A stretch of DNA of 64,000 nucleotides from Linum tenue (GCA_946122785.1 CAMGYJ010000011.1:18848001-18912000); one strand, 5' to 3'. Positions 22,592 to 34,375 are shown, numbered from the stretch's first letter. Notes: generated by a model from the sequence alone, not told the origin. Numbers and translations are program-made.

Positions 22592-23768
22592 GGCTAAATT
22601 ACACGTTTGGTCACTCAAATTATATAAATCTTTCACGTTTGCCACCCGAATTACTTTTCTTTCTTATTCGCCGCTAACTTTACGAATCGTTTCACCGTAG
22701 CCACCAGCCGTCCAATTCCGTTAAAATCATCCTACGTGGCAGTCAACCAAAGCCTTTGACCGTTAGTTTGATGACGTGGCAATTAAAAAATAATACAAAA
22801 ATAAAAAATAATATAAAAATAAAAAATAAAATCATTTTTATATTATTTCCAACCTTGCCATTCTATACTTCGTTTCTTTTCCAGATCTGTTCCTCCAACC
22901 ACCTCCCAGCTGCTTGGGTTTCTACTTCACAAGAATCTTTCCTGCAAATTGCCCCTACCGAAGCCTTTCGCTCGCCGGATTTTCGTATTGCATGCTGCGC
23001 CAGGTAACCGTCAGAGCTCTAAGGTTTCCGTAATTTAATGAGGATGGTGAGGAAGAGTAAGTAAAAGGCTTAGGGTTCTAGAGAGGCGAGACCAGAAGGG
23101 GATATGGATTTCTCAAATGCGAGGATGCTGGTACGATAGCAGATGAATCCATTGCTACAAATGATGATTGGGAAGGGATTCGAGGAAAGCCAATGGTAGC
23201 CGGGAATCTGAGGTAGATTGGAATTGGGAAATTAAAGCTTCATTGTTTTAGGAGTCAGATTGGCATTGGCCTATTGCGTAAGATTGGGAGCAAAAATATG
23301 AGGCTTGTGTTCAGATGAAGAAGAAGAAGAAGAAGAAGAAGAAGAAGAAGAAGAAGAAGAAGAAGAAGAAGAAGAAGAAGAAGAAGAAGAAGAAGAAGAA
23401 GAAGAAGAAGAAGAAGAAGAAGAAGAAGAAGAAGAAGAGGAAGAAAGAAAGAGCAAACAGGGAGAGAGAGAGAGAGATACAAGATGAGGTCTGGAAAAGA
23501 AACGAAGTATAGAATGGCAAGGTTCAAGCAGATGAATAAGGTTTATATTATTTTTTATTTTTATATTATTTTTTAATTGTCACGTCATCAAAACTAACGG
23601 TCAAAGGCTTTGGTTGACTGCCACGTAGGATGATTTTAACGGAATTGGACGGCGGGTGGCTACGGTGAAACGATTCGTAAAGTTAGTGGCGAATAAGAAA
23701 GAAAAGTAATTCGGGTGGCAAACGTGAAAGATTTATATAATTTGAGTGACCAAACGTGTAATTTAGCC
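22592..23768. mobile_element. MULE with shared termini and a GAA tract, nested
   Basis: The 10-bp repeat ctaaaaaaat flanks it (22582-22591 and 23769-23778). Inverted ends starting ggctaaattacacgtttggt extend about 290 bp. They resemble the ends of the two Pack-MULEs at 14772 and 24826. The interior at 22890-23480 has gene-like composition with a possible splice donor at about 23002, but I cannot name a source gene. It ends with a long GAA tract. Confidence 0.85.
23318..23437 (+). repeat. (GAA)n microsatellite, about 40 units
   Basis: An uninterrupted run of about 40 gaa triplets ends in gaggaagaaagaaag. All frames give homopolymer ORFs (Glu, Lys or Arg; Ser, Phe or Leu on the other strand), which are artefacts. 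Confidence 0.95.
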
Positions 23769-23903
23769 CTAAAAAAATGGTCCAAATCCGTGGACCCCAC
23801 GAATTTGTGTCCTTTAGCAAACAATGGAGTTGTCCCAAATCCATGATACTTGGAATTTGGGTGCCAAATCTATCAACCAAATCCCACGAGCAAACGATAC
23901 TTA

Positions 23904-24458
23904 ATCTGTTAAAGTAAGCGGTGTATCGGTTTGGTTGAACATGTTCTCACAAGTCACAAGAAAGCTGTAATCACCATAGCAGGATTGTAATCACCATAGC
24001 AGGATTAGATGGGAACCAGAAAGGCTTATTTGGGGCTGGTAAACGAATTGATGAAACGTGGAAGGAGTCGAGTGTGGTTGCCCAGCCTGTAAGTGGGGGC
24101 GCACAATCACTTCACCACCGCCCACTTTAGAATGGCTCTAGTCTGAACGCATTACCTCAAGTATGGAAGCAGCAGGAAGGAAAGAACAGAACGAGAAATA
24201 GCTTTTTGCCAAAGGGGGAACCGCGTTAATGGAATGGAGAGTTATTGTTTGCTGATTCAAGAGTAGATTTCCACCTTTAGCTCGTTAACCTGATCAAGTA
24301 ACTGGGTTGAGAGTTAATTGTTTAATCACTTTACTCTAATTTGGTATTGATGCATGAAAAAATTATTATACATTCAAAAATTATATCAAATTTCAAATAA
24401 CATACGAATAACAACATATAACTTTTCATGAAAATAACACTTCGTATTTGGATACTAA
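23904..24458. other. Intergenic, no gene seen
   Basis: A short direct repeat, gtaatcaccatagcaggatt, occurs twice at about 23968-24005. No coding potential was recognised. Confidence 0.5.
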
Positions 24459-24459
24459 G

Positions 24460-24809
24460 GGGTCGTTTGGAAGTTGCGATAGTTTTGTTGAGATTGTCAT
24501 TATGCATGTATTGTTTACAATGCATCGTTTTTTTGTTTTTTTAGCATAAACAATACATTGATTGTTTCTGTGATGTGACAGAAACTATCACTCATTTTGA
24601 GTGATTGTTATATCTCAACTTTTAGTTGTGATTGTTGAGATAGTTGAGTTGAGATTGTTTTGTCTCAGCTTTTAGCTGATGCGACATAAACAATCACACA
24701 TACCAAACGTTGTATTCTACAATGCATCAAATTCGACAATACATGTATAATATTATACATGCATTCTCAACAATACATCTATTTAACAATCGCAACTTCC
24801 AAACGACCC
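24460..24809. mobile_element. MITE of about 350 bp with 21-bp perfect inverted ends
   Basis: The left end gggtcgtttggaagttgcga (24460 onward) is exactly inverted at 24789-24809. The interior repeats tgagattgtt and caatcaca blocks. The ends resemble PIF/Harbinger-like MITEs, but no clear 3-bp duplication was found. It is 16 bp from the next MULE. Confidence 0.7.
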
Positions 24810-24825
24810 ACATATATTGCAAAAG

Positions 24826-26301
24826 GGTAAATTGCAAATTTGGTCATTGGAATTACTTAATAAGTTCACGTTTGCCACTAAAATTAATTTATTTCATCTG
24901 TAGTCACTCAAATTAGTTCAACAATTCAAGTTTGGTCACTCTCCGTTAGTCTCCGTTAACTTTATTTGACGTGGCAGTCAACTCGAAAGTTGATCGCTAA
25001 ATAAATGACGTGACAGGTAAAAAAATTAATTTTTTTTAAAAAAATTTCACCTCATTATCCAATAAATTCAAAAAACATAAAAAATAAATTCCCCATAAAT
25101 TCCAGCCCCGCAGCGCTCCCCTGGTCGTCGGACCGGGTACCTGCCGTCGCGCTCTGCTCTTCTTCACCGTCGAGCCGTCAGCTGGAAGGGTTGACGATCG
25201 GATTCAACAGGCACCACCTGGCTGCGGGGAACGGTTATAACATAGGCGATTTCTACCACGGGTTGGAGTTGGAGGTGAAAACAGAGGAACGTCATGTGGG
25301 TTTGGAGGGTTTCGTCGTGATTTCTCAGAGTTACGGCGGCGGCGTCAATGACAACGATGGTGACGTCGAGAAAGTGATGCAAAGTAGCTATACCGACATT
25401 TTCTTCGACGACGGCGGCAGGGAGCCGGGGGCTTCTTCTTCCAGCCGCGATTAGAATAGATACAGTGTTGGAATTCCAGGTTATCAACAGCCACTGAGCT
25501 CGCCGGAGAGCAATTCTTTTGCCGGGAAGTTGAGAAGAGTTTGCAGCACCGGAGATTTGCAAGTAAGCAGCGAATTCACCCAACTCAAATCTTTCTTCTT
25601 TTTTGCATTCCTCGTCCTCCCCTCAGTCCCCTGTTTGTCTACTGAACTTTATATTCTTTCTGGTAGTGGTGGGGATAAAATTGAAAAGACTATGAGAAGA
25701 GGAAAGGCAAACTCACCGGACCCGGTTATAAAGGGAAACAGTTATAACAGGAGAGGAGACGACTTGCTATATATTATTCCGCGGGGACAAACTCAGGGGG
25801 AGAAACATCCTCCTCGACCCGACTAAACCTTCCCTCCCTCCATCCGCACCCAACGACCCCCTCGGAACTCCTCTTCCACATCATCTTCAGGGGAACAAAA
25901 ACCATCCGGATCCGGCCATGATGATTCACCGGCCGGAGCTCCGGCGAATCAATCTTCCCCACAACGAGCGCGTCGGCGACATAAGTATGCGGCGACCAGG
26001 TGAGCGCTGCGGGGTTGATTTTGTGGGGAATTTATTTTTTTATGTTTATTGTGATAATGAGGTGGAATTTTTAAAAGATTAAATTTTATTTTTTATTATT
26101 TTTTTTAATTGTCATGTCATTTATTTAAAGGTCAATTCTGAAAGTTGATTGCCTTATTAGATAAAGTTAACGGAAATTAAAGAAAAGGGACCAAACGTGA
26201 ACTGTTGAACTAATTTGAGTGACTACGGATAGAATAAATTAATTTAGTGACAAACATGAACTTTTATTAAGTAATTCAAGTGAATAAACTTGCAATTTAC
26301 C
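24826..26301 (+). mobile_element. Pack-MULE carrying a probable CCT-family gene fragment
   Basis: Inverted ends start ggtaaattgcaaatttggtc and run about 200 bp (24826-25025 and about 26100-26301). Inversion continues more weakly to ccccgcagcgctc at 25106 and its mirror at about 26010. The termini match the family seen at 14772 and 22592. A clean 9-bp duplication is not visible. The interior (about 25135-25975) is GC-richer and codes for a fragment with a splice donor. No transposase is present. Confidence 0.75.
25191..25562 (+). pseudogene. Captured exon fragment, probably of a CCT-motif (COL-like) gene
   Basis: One frame runs from 25191 with one internal TAG at 25453-25455. It reads ...QSSYTDIFFDDGG, then after the stop NRYSVGIPGYQQPLSSPES and LRRVCSTGDLQ, and meets a GTAAGC splice donor at 25563. 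The SSPES...RRVCSTGDLQ layout, with an exon end after LQ, resembles the middle part of plant CCT-motif family proteins. The CCT domain itself is not present. The internal stop and missing ends make it a non-functional fragment. The family call rests on recollection of motifs and needs a search. Confidence 0.45.
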
Positions 26302-27321
26302 TGTAAGAAAACACAGCAACGGCGGCATCAGACGTGGTGTAAACAGTAGCACAGACAGCATGGGTGATTAATTAATTGGCAATCCAGCGCAGCGGCGGTG
26401 GTAGCACATGCCCCTGTCAATGTGATTTGGCTGATGCTGTCGTCCGATCAACCACCAAGGCTGCTTACATACATGCATCAAAAACTAAAAAGGGGGAATA
26501 TATGATTTGATATGTTACATCGTCCTTTTTTTTTTTTTTTTTACACAAGTACACAACTAAACCGATCAACTTATTCTGACTAGAGTAATTAATTATTCGA
26601 CCCACCTCACCTCACACACGATATTATAGGACCATGTAATGCATGTGCTGTTATGCCATCCTAAACAAACACAAGATGGAATTTTATATATTGTTTAGAT
26701 CGAAACGACAATGAAGCCGCCCATCAGCGACCAGATTTCCGGCGCCGTTTCTTGTGCCGGCCAACTTATCCCTTTTGTCGGTGCTGCTTCCACCTGTCCA
26801 TGGGCATTAAGGTCAAACCGCCGCTCCATCATTTTTCCCCCATGTCTTTTTGTCTTCTTCTTGCATGGCTCTCAATTTCTCCGCCAGATTCGTTCGATGA
26901 GCGGAAAGAATACTACCTCCCCAGGAAATGGGTTGGATCGTATTGAATTGTATTGAATCCAATCCACATATGGACTTAATCATATTAAATTGAATAAAAT
27001 ATAGTCTAGTTTTTTTATTCTATTAAATTTACAAATAAATATTAAAGAAAGATTGATCAAATTGACATTTGGACCGGATCAAAACCGACCGAATATATCT
27101 TTGGTCAAGTCATTAGTTCTAAGATGTATTTCAAAATCGAATTGCATATCTCATTTGATCCAGGCCGAATCTGACTATTGCACACCACTATAGCCTATAG
27201 AAAACAGAATAATTAAGTTACCGCTCTCCATTTTATTTTGCGAAACAAAATGTAGAACATTAGAACGAAGGAACAAATAGTTATCCTCTGCAATTAATTA
27301 TTTTTTACCAACAAATAGCTA
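26302..27321. other. Intergenic, no firm gene
   Basis: A T-run at 26524-26542 is present. An 81-codon ORF at 26711-26956 (+, MKPPISDQISGAVSCAGQ) has no recognisable domain. Otherwise the stretch is AT-rich with stops in all frames. Confidence 0.4.
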
Positions 27322-27330
27322 GGTGGAATG

Positions 27331-29094
27331 GGGAATGGATCAGGTCAGTAACCTTATGGTGAGTAACTATGAGTAACCCGCCCACATCAGCATGACATCA
27401 GCATCCTCTCTCTCCTGGAAAGCCTTTAATTTTCCCCTCCTTAATCTTTGACAGATGATTTCTCACTCGTTTTAAGTCGAAATTTAATTTTTTTTGCACA
27501 GTTAGATCAGATTAATTGTGCTCTTTAAAATGATATCCACTTTGATATATTTTTTGAACAAAAAAAATTGAGTCATTTTATACCAGTCTATACCATATGG
27601 TATTGACTGGTATTGAAATAAGAGCATAGCTATGGTTTGAAAAGCGTACCATGGTGGTATGACACAAACCAAAACTGTAGGATGATTGAATACATGATAG
27701 TAGAAGTATATTAATTGTCATTTACGACTTTTAACATTGTATACCATAAAATACCACCCCGTACCAGGGTGGTATTGTATGGTATTGTGTGGTATTTTTT
27801 GGTCTTGTAATTTGTTCACCCAGAAATTTGTAGATCAAATAGATCATGATGAACTCGTCCCTGCTGTGCAAACGTTTTCAAAAACGAATGAAAAACGAAG
27901 AAAATACCATATGGTATGCAGTTGGTACCGAAAGGCCAGAATTTTTTTTCCTCAAAAAATATTGAAAATTGATCTCATTTTGTAGAGCACGATGAACTCG
28001 TTCCATCTGTGCAAAAAAAATTAAAATCCGAGTTAAAACGAAAAAGATATGAGTCAATTAAGAAAACTAGTGAAAATAAAAATGGTCTTTAATTCTCCAT
28101 CCTTAGATCTGAATTTTTTAAATGAATCAATAACCAAATCTGGACCCTTCATTTAGAAAATCCAGATCTAAGGATGGAGAATTAAAGGCTATTTTTATTT
28201 TCACTAGCTTTCTTAATTGACTCATATCTTTTTCGTTTTAACTCGGATTTTAATTTTTGTTGCACAGATGGAACGAGTTCACCGTGCTCTACAAAATGAG
28301 ATCAATTTTCAATATTTTTTGAGGAAAAAAAATTCTGGCCTCTCGGTACCAACTGCATACCATATGGTATCTTCTTCGTTTTTAATTCGTTTTTGAAAAC
28401 GTTTGCACAGCAGGGACGAGTTCATCATGATCTACTGGATCTACAAATTTCTGGGTGAACAAATTACAGGACCAAAAAATACCACACAATACCATACAAT
28501 ACCACCCTGGTACGGGGTGGTATTGTATGGTATCTTCTTCGTTTTTGAAAACGTTTGCACAGAAGGGACGAGTTCATCATGATCTATTGGATCTACAAAT
28601 TTCTGGGTGAACAAATTACAGGACCAAAAAATACCACACAATATCATACAATACCACCCTGGTACGGGGTGGTATTGTGTGGTATACAATGTTAAAAGTC
28701 GTAAATTACAATTAATATATTTCTACTATCATGTATTCAACCATCCTACAGTATTGGTTTGTTCATACCACCAAGGTACGTTTTTCAAAACATAGGTATG
28801 CTTTTATTTCAATACCAGTCAATACCATATGGTATAGGCTGGTAAAAAATGGCTTAATTTTTTTTGTTCGAAAAATATATTAAAGTGGATATCATTTTGA
28901 AGAGCACAATTAATCTAATCTAACTGTGCAAAAAAAATTAAATTTCGACTTAAAATGAGCGAGAAATCGTCCGTCAAAGATTAAAGAGGGGAAAATTAAA
29001 GGCTTTCTATGAGAGAGAGGATGTTGATGTCATACTGATGTGGACGGGTTACTCATGGTTATTCACCATAAGGTTACTCACCTGATCCATTCCC
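27331..29094. mobile_element. Foldback MULE-like element (1.76 kb)
   Basis: A perfect 9-bp repeat, ggtggaatg, flanks it (27322-27330 and 29095-29103). Ends are inverted (gggaatggatcaggtcagta and its mirror ending 29094), and the arms mirror each other for most of the length around a centre near 28110. The right arm is longer because about 152 bp is tandemly repeated. Both arms carry the short hairpin caccccgtaccagggtggt. No transposase is present. Confidence 0.85.
28395..28685. repeat. Two tandem ~152-bp units in the foldback right arm
   Basis: The segment from gaaaacgtttgcacag through ggtacggggtggtattg occurs twice (period 152 bp, for example ccctggtacgg at about 28505 and 28657). The left arm has only one corresponding copy. 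Confidence 0.8.
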
Positions 29095-29103
29095 GGTGGA
29101 ATG

Positions 29104-30147
29104 GAATGGTGGATGATATTCTTATTCTTTGTAATTTTATATTGATTCTGATTAGTCCCAAATTAAGGATTTTTTTAACACGTTAAATGACCTCTTACTG
29201 AAATATTGGATGGAGTTTTTCTTATGCATGGTGTTGGCCTCAAATTAAGTTCGAATATAATATATAATGAAACTTTATAATATCATCTCACATTATTGTT
29301 ATACAAACTCTTTTACATAAACATTAGTACCAAATAAATCTAGAGTTCATTTCATTTTAAAATAAATTATCATATAGAATTCATTGTCAAATGAATTCTT
29401 GTGTTTGGTATGTCATATTCAAATCTTAAGAAATAAAATGAATTGAATTCCCAAGCCATGTTTGGCGTACGTTTGTAATTGAATTGAATTAAAAGTTTCC
29501 AACTACGCCCTTATTAATTCTCGCTAGAAACAATATTCATTGAAAATCCATCTTTTAAAAAATGCTTTTGGTCCCATACGTAGAATACCAAAGTGTTCTT
29601 GTGTGTTTCTATTTTATTAATTAGTTCTTTCGATATTTTGTCAATGAACCCTACACTCTAGTTGTGGCTTCTCAACATATTGATATAATCAAAGCAGAAA
29701 TATCAAATAACCAGAATATGCTACTAGCGCTGCAATCAAATTCTTGCCGACGTTCCTCATACTGCATGAACTAGCGTCAAATAATACATGTAGAATTAGT
29801 TTAGTTAATAAATGAGGATAATTATGTCATTTTATTATAATCAGTAAATTCTTGTGGAATTCATTTAGAAATTTCATCTCAATTCCTCGGAATTGCTATA
29901 ACTAGCTCCAATTCCGTAGAATTCAAAATTTAGAATTGGAAATGAATTCTTTTAAATATCAAACAAAAAAAATTCATTTCAAAATGAATTTCTTAAAATT
30001 TATGGAATTCATTTATACCAAACTGTATGTTAGTTGGTTTAATAAATAATTTGATTTCGAAGTGATAATCATCGAATGTAACTTTGCATAACTAATCATC
30101 AATTACTATATATATATCTATACATAATATTATGACAATTCAAAATT
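29104..30147. other. AT-rich stretch with decayed MITE-like repeats
   Basis: Repeats of aaatgaatt/aattcattt occur at 29330-29420 and 29870-30020, partly inverted (accaaataaat and tttggtatg). They suggest degraded MITEs, but no clean ends or duplications were found. No gene is recognised. Confidence 0.45.
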
Positions 30148-31017
30148 TAATTTTTTTTTTGATAAGGGTGATGATTTAATTAATGAACAAAATGCAAAGT
30201 ACAGAGATAAGAAATAGGATCACGAGCACTGATCCTAGACCAAAGTACAACAAAACAAATCAAAAACAAATCAAAAGGGAACAGCCAACAACATGCATTA
30301 TGTGGACCAGACCACCTCTATGCATCAAAGGGAAACAGGAAACCTAGACCAAAGTACGACAAAACAAATCAAAAACAAATCAAAAGGGAACAGCCAACAA
30401 CATGCATTAGGTGGACCAGACCACCTCTATGCATCAAAGGGAAACAGGAAAGAAGAAACCAGGGAGGACAGCAGACAGCAAGGAGAAGCCTTCCAACATC
30501 AATGGAAAAAGCACCAAACACCCACCCGACAGCCGAGAACGTACACCACCAAGGGAGAATGAAAACTGGTAAATCAAAGGAGACCGAATCCAGACGCTGA
30601 GCGATCCGCACCCCCGCACAAAAGAAGCCCAGCCAAGCCCATAAGGTTGCTCGGGCGCAACAAGATCCAGGGCACGCAGCAGCAAAATCAGCTAATTATT
30701 CCGAGTCCTGAGATGCTCAGAAATCCACTCCACCCCCTGCGCTTTACTAATTTTCCCATGGGCAACAACTCATTCGACCGTCCACCTCATTGCTCTTCGG
30801 GACACAAAGTTGGAACTATGATTGATGTCGTTGAATGTTCGTTGGTTTCGCTCGAGCCAGATCTGCCAGCAAACACCATGGAAACTGCAAGCAACAATCC
30901 ACTCGTTGATGTTGTTCGGACAGGCCATATTCCAGCCGTCCATAGTGGCAGCAACATCGCCACTCGGAGGGCTAAATCCATGGCACTCCAAGTTGCCAAG
31001 GTGGACAATTTTTTTAT
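30148..31017 (-). mobile_element. 5'-truncated LINE (L1 type), 3' end
   Basis: On the minus strand a fragment with WQIWLERNQRTFND (31017-30770 region) matches the C-terminal end of plant LINE ORF2 after the zf-RVT domain. A 3' UTR follows and ends in attaattaaatcatcac and an A-run (T-run 30151-30160 on the plus strand). Everything upstream of the ORF2 tail is missing, as is usual for 5'-truncated LINEs. Stops interrupt the tail, so it is non-functional. A target duplication could not be confirmed. Confidence 0.7.
30234..30450. repeat. 109-bp tandem duplication in the LINE 3' UTR
   Basis: The unit starting cctagaccaaagtac occurs at 30234 and again at 30343 with two or so differences (tatgtgg/taggtgg, acaaca/acgaca). 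Confidence 0.85.
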
Positions 31018-32218
31018 CAAAAAAATAGTTATTGACCTATTTATGGAGTTGTCCCTCTCTCTTCATTTAGTATTTAATTCTCTTTTATCCAATAATTATT
31101 TTGCTTTTGTTTTTGCATTATATCTATATATAATATATGGAGATAAAGGTTATCAAACCGGTTTAGCAAGTGGAATGGTTTTACCAGTGGTACAACCGGT
31201 TTGTGTCGGTTCATGTCGGGTAATAAAATATGTAAAAATATAAAAAATCATTAATATCAAATGAATTTAATCATATATAAACCATATTTGAAGACAATTT
31301 ACGTACAATTCATATTGATATTTGAATAAATATAATATTTCAAATAAAATTACATGTACTCATACTTAAATTCACTAAAACGACGTATTTTACTTAGAAA
31401 TTCGTAAACCGATCATACTGGTCATACCGACGGTGTCATGTCGATTTCATGACCGGTACCGGTTGAATGGTTCAACCGGTGGCATGCCGACCGACGTGAC
31501 AATCATGATGGAGAGTGACATATATCATATTTTGTTTTTGCATTATATCGATGTACGCAACAGTATACTAATGTCCGCAGAGTGACATATATATCACACT
31601 TTTTAAACCAAAAAATATATGATTAATTATTACTATGTAAATTTCTGCTCATTTTTACTAAAACTTAATAATAATTTACATTTTAATGAATAATTTAAAC
31701 ATATTTTCTCTAGGTCATGTAGATTGAGCAAGCTCTATTGATGTCTTACATCATATGCTAAGAAATTTTCTTTTCAGACTTGGAGTTATTTATTATTAAA
31801 GATTATAAATTGAAGTTTTCAAATTGACTTGAGTATAATAGTTGATGAACTTTGACTTCATATTCTAGGATGAGACACGAGATCCCTTGAAAAATGAAAT
31901 GCAAGAAATTTAGAGAAATCTTTGTTAATAATGTACGTTAAACATCATATTTCATGCTAAGAAAAATCTAAATTCGACGATTGAGGTAATAAATAAACAT
32001 TAATGTTTTACTTCACATATATAACAAAAACTATTTATAGTTACAATAGTGTAAACCGAGCTATTGGGTAATATTTAATAAATATGAGTTAGTCAGAAAA
32101 TTGTAACAAGTCTATATAGTTGTGAGCCTGTGATTTCATACCAAATTTTGGCATATCATATTTCACCTAAGGAGCTGAGTTCAAAGGTATTAATTAGTGT
32201 TGAAAGTAAAATAAACTC

Positions 32219-32257
<39 letters not shown>

Positions 32258-33205
32258 TATATGTTTAGATATTAATAATTGATGTGTCTAAAATACTTCC
32301 AATAATTTAAATACATGTGAAAAGCCACAATGTTTGTATGAACTTTTAAATTTTGCTACAAAATATTTTGTTAAAAAATTATAAGTTAATTATTCAAGGA
32401 ATACATAATTTTGAATGCACCTGAAATATTTGTCTGTCTTATACACACTTTACCAATTATTAATATAAGTAATGAAATTTTTGTTCTAGAGCAAACACCA
32501 AATATAAAGAAATTTTAGCGAATGGACATTCAAATAGTTGAAAAATTATACATTGAAGGAACATGTTAAGATGAGAACCTTCGATAGTGTATATGAATGC
32601 CTTGGATTCAGATTCTAAATGAACATCTAGGCAAAAGGCATGGGTTGAGGGTTAGTCCAAACTTAAAATATTAGCAACTGATATATATTGTAAGATAATA
32701 ATAATTTGTATCTTGATAGAAAAATTGTCATAAGTTGCTATACAAAGACTACATGAACATCAACAATAAAAATGAGTGAGGTTTAGAGAATTTAATCATT
32801 ATAAGGGATACGATGTGTGTCAAATTTCAATTGGGATAAACATAATTTATCCAGTAATCAAGTATCTTTTTCCAATAATTTGAACTTTGATTAATTGTCT
32901 GAGAGTTCGTACAAACTCGAGAATGATGAATTGATATATGTTGTATAAGATAATAAATTTGAGCGTCTTGGTGGAATTTTTTTTATATACGATCCTAAAT
33001 GCGATGTGATAAACCTTTATGACATGATTTATGATTAGTGAATAAAAACATCACAAGCGAGTGTGCTAACTATTAAATATTAGGAATTTTCGGTATAGGC
33101 ATACCACATATTCACTTATGAAGCGAGATCAGAAAATGTATACAAGATCCAAAAATTTCAAATATGTAAATAAGTTAACTAATATAAATAATAAAATGAA
33201 CTTCT
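31018..33205. other. Long AT-rich stretch without a gene
   Basis: An accggt-rich block at 31150-31500 resembles decayed hAT ends. A (TA)n tract is at about 32222-32262. All frames are closed by stops. Part of this may belong to the Helitron that ends at 33234, since its 5' end is not known. Confidence 0.45.
32222..32262. repeat. (TA)n microsatellite
   Basis: About 20 ta dinucleotides lie here with one interruption. The preceding tctctgtatatata could be a Helitron-type 5' start, but this is not established. Confidence 0.85.
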
Positions 33206-33234
33206 CCGGCCAACTGGCCGGATAAAAAACTAGT
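33206..33234 (+). mobile_element. Helitron-type 3' terminus, second copy
   Basis: The hairpin ccggccaactggccgg (33206-33221) is followed by 8 A-rich bases and CTAGT (33230-33234), then T. The hairpin is identical to that at 21248-21263 while the sequence between hairpin and CTAGT differs. Confidence 0.6.
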
Positions 33235-33263
33235 TGTTGTCCTAAAAGAGATATGATTAACTC

Positions 33264-33447
33264 GGGAGCGGTTACAGTACTAATTGTACAAGAGTTAGCA
33301 CCGTCCTAACCAAGAGTTAGTAGTGATTTAGCTTAGATGTTGTATTGATTTTATAATAATCCGTAGTGATTTTGTTGTTTTTAGTAGCGTTTTTTGCTAG
33401 TTATCACGGTGCTAACCCCTATAAGGGTTAGCACCTAATCCAATTCC
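33264..33447. mobile_element. Miniature element of 184 bp with 9-bp target duplication
   Basis: The repeat gattaactc flanks it (33255-33263 and 33448-33456). Inside, gagttagcaccg near the left and cggtgctaacccc near the right are inverted, and the right end holds a small hairpin (ctaacccctataagggttag). The 9-bp duplication points to a MULE-type MITE. Confidence 0.65.
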
Positions 33448-34360
33448 GATTAACTCATAAGGTTTTCAAAGGATAACGTACAATAGTAATTTAAGAGATA
33501 TGGTTAACTTATAAGGTGTTCAAAGGATAACACACAATAGTTAAGTTCTGGGCATAGGAAGCGATGTTTAGAAAAACACACTACATTTTATAGTATTAGT
33601 TTAAGGATGGTCATTTTGAGTTTTTGACCTAAACTCACAAATTGTTTGTTCTAGCATGTTATGCTTCGATCTTTTATTGGATCTCAATTATCTTTAAGAT
33701 TCATTTATGTTAGTTTCTTTCACCTCTCTACCAAATGATATATTAAGATTTAAGAACATAACTGTGAATCTCTATTTGTTAAACAATTCCGGGTCATGTA
33801 TTTCTCTCATTTGATGATTAGAAAGTGATTTCTGTATATTTATGTTCAACTGATTAAAAGTTGTATTATCGACCTATCGTGCGAACCACATTTCAAAATG
33901 AATTACTCCTCTTAACAAAATTATATTGTCCAACGTTTTATGTACGAGTATGAGTAATAAATTACCATCAAGTTTCATTCCTATTAATTAGCGAAACCAT
34001 TTAACTATTTATAACAAAATGTTAAGAAATAGATGTTTTTGCTCGTTTCAAGTTAAATAAAAAAGGAGTTTCGAAATCAAATCACAAATGATTTCAAAAT
34101 GACTAACTTATGAGATACACAACAATAGATTTGTTTAATTATATGTACAATAATATAAAAGCCAAAATTTTCCATGAAAATTAAAAATCACATTACTTAT
34201 GACTTTTTTATCTGTATGGATTATATTAATCCATAATATAAAAGTTTATTATTTTAATTCTAATGTATTAGATTTGTTCGAATGTATTAGATTTGTTCGA
34301 ATATTCAGACCAACAACCAAAGAAAAAGATACTTATCATCTTTAATTTAAGTTTTGGATA
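33448..34360. other. AT-rich stretch, no gene
   Basis: A ~56-bp imperfect tandem repeat (aaggataac...acaatagt) is at 33450-33542. A 19-bp direct repeat (tgtattagatttgttcgaa) is at about 34264-34300. No coding region was found. Confidence 0.5.
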
Positions 34361-34375
34361 ACTTTAAGAGAAAAT

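Larger units (their letters stand above)
21778..23900. mobile_element. PIF/Harbinger-like MITE hosting two further insertions
   Basis: The left end gggcttgtttgcttgttgga and the right end (reverse complement gtatcgtttgctcgtggga) are imperfect inverted repeats. Both are flanked by tta (21775-21777 and 23901-23903), the usual PIF/Harbinger target. An hAT element and a MULE are nested inside, only 27 bp apart. Without them the element is a few hundred bases and non-coding. Confidence 0.6.

Noticed and set aside
23255..23527. Poly-Glu, poly-Lys, poly-Ser, poly-Phe and poly-Leu ORFs
   Set aside because: They are six-frame readings of the (GAA)n microsatellite.
24826..26301. 9-bp target duplication for this MULE
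   Set aside because: The flanks attgcaaaa and tgtaagaaa do not match well enough to claim one.
26711..26956. 81-codon ORF as a gene
   Set aside because: No domain, no clear promoter, and composition shifts along it; kept only as a note in the intergenic entry.
30293..31243. Plus-strand ORFs of 89 and 198 codons
   Set aside because: They are antisense to a LINE ORF2 tail and 3' UTR, which better explains the sequence.
32216..32262. Helitron 5' start at tctctgtatata
   Set aside because: It is a plain TA microsatellite edge with no matching second copy in the window to support it.
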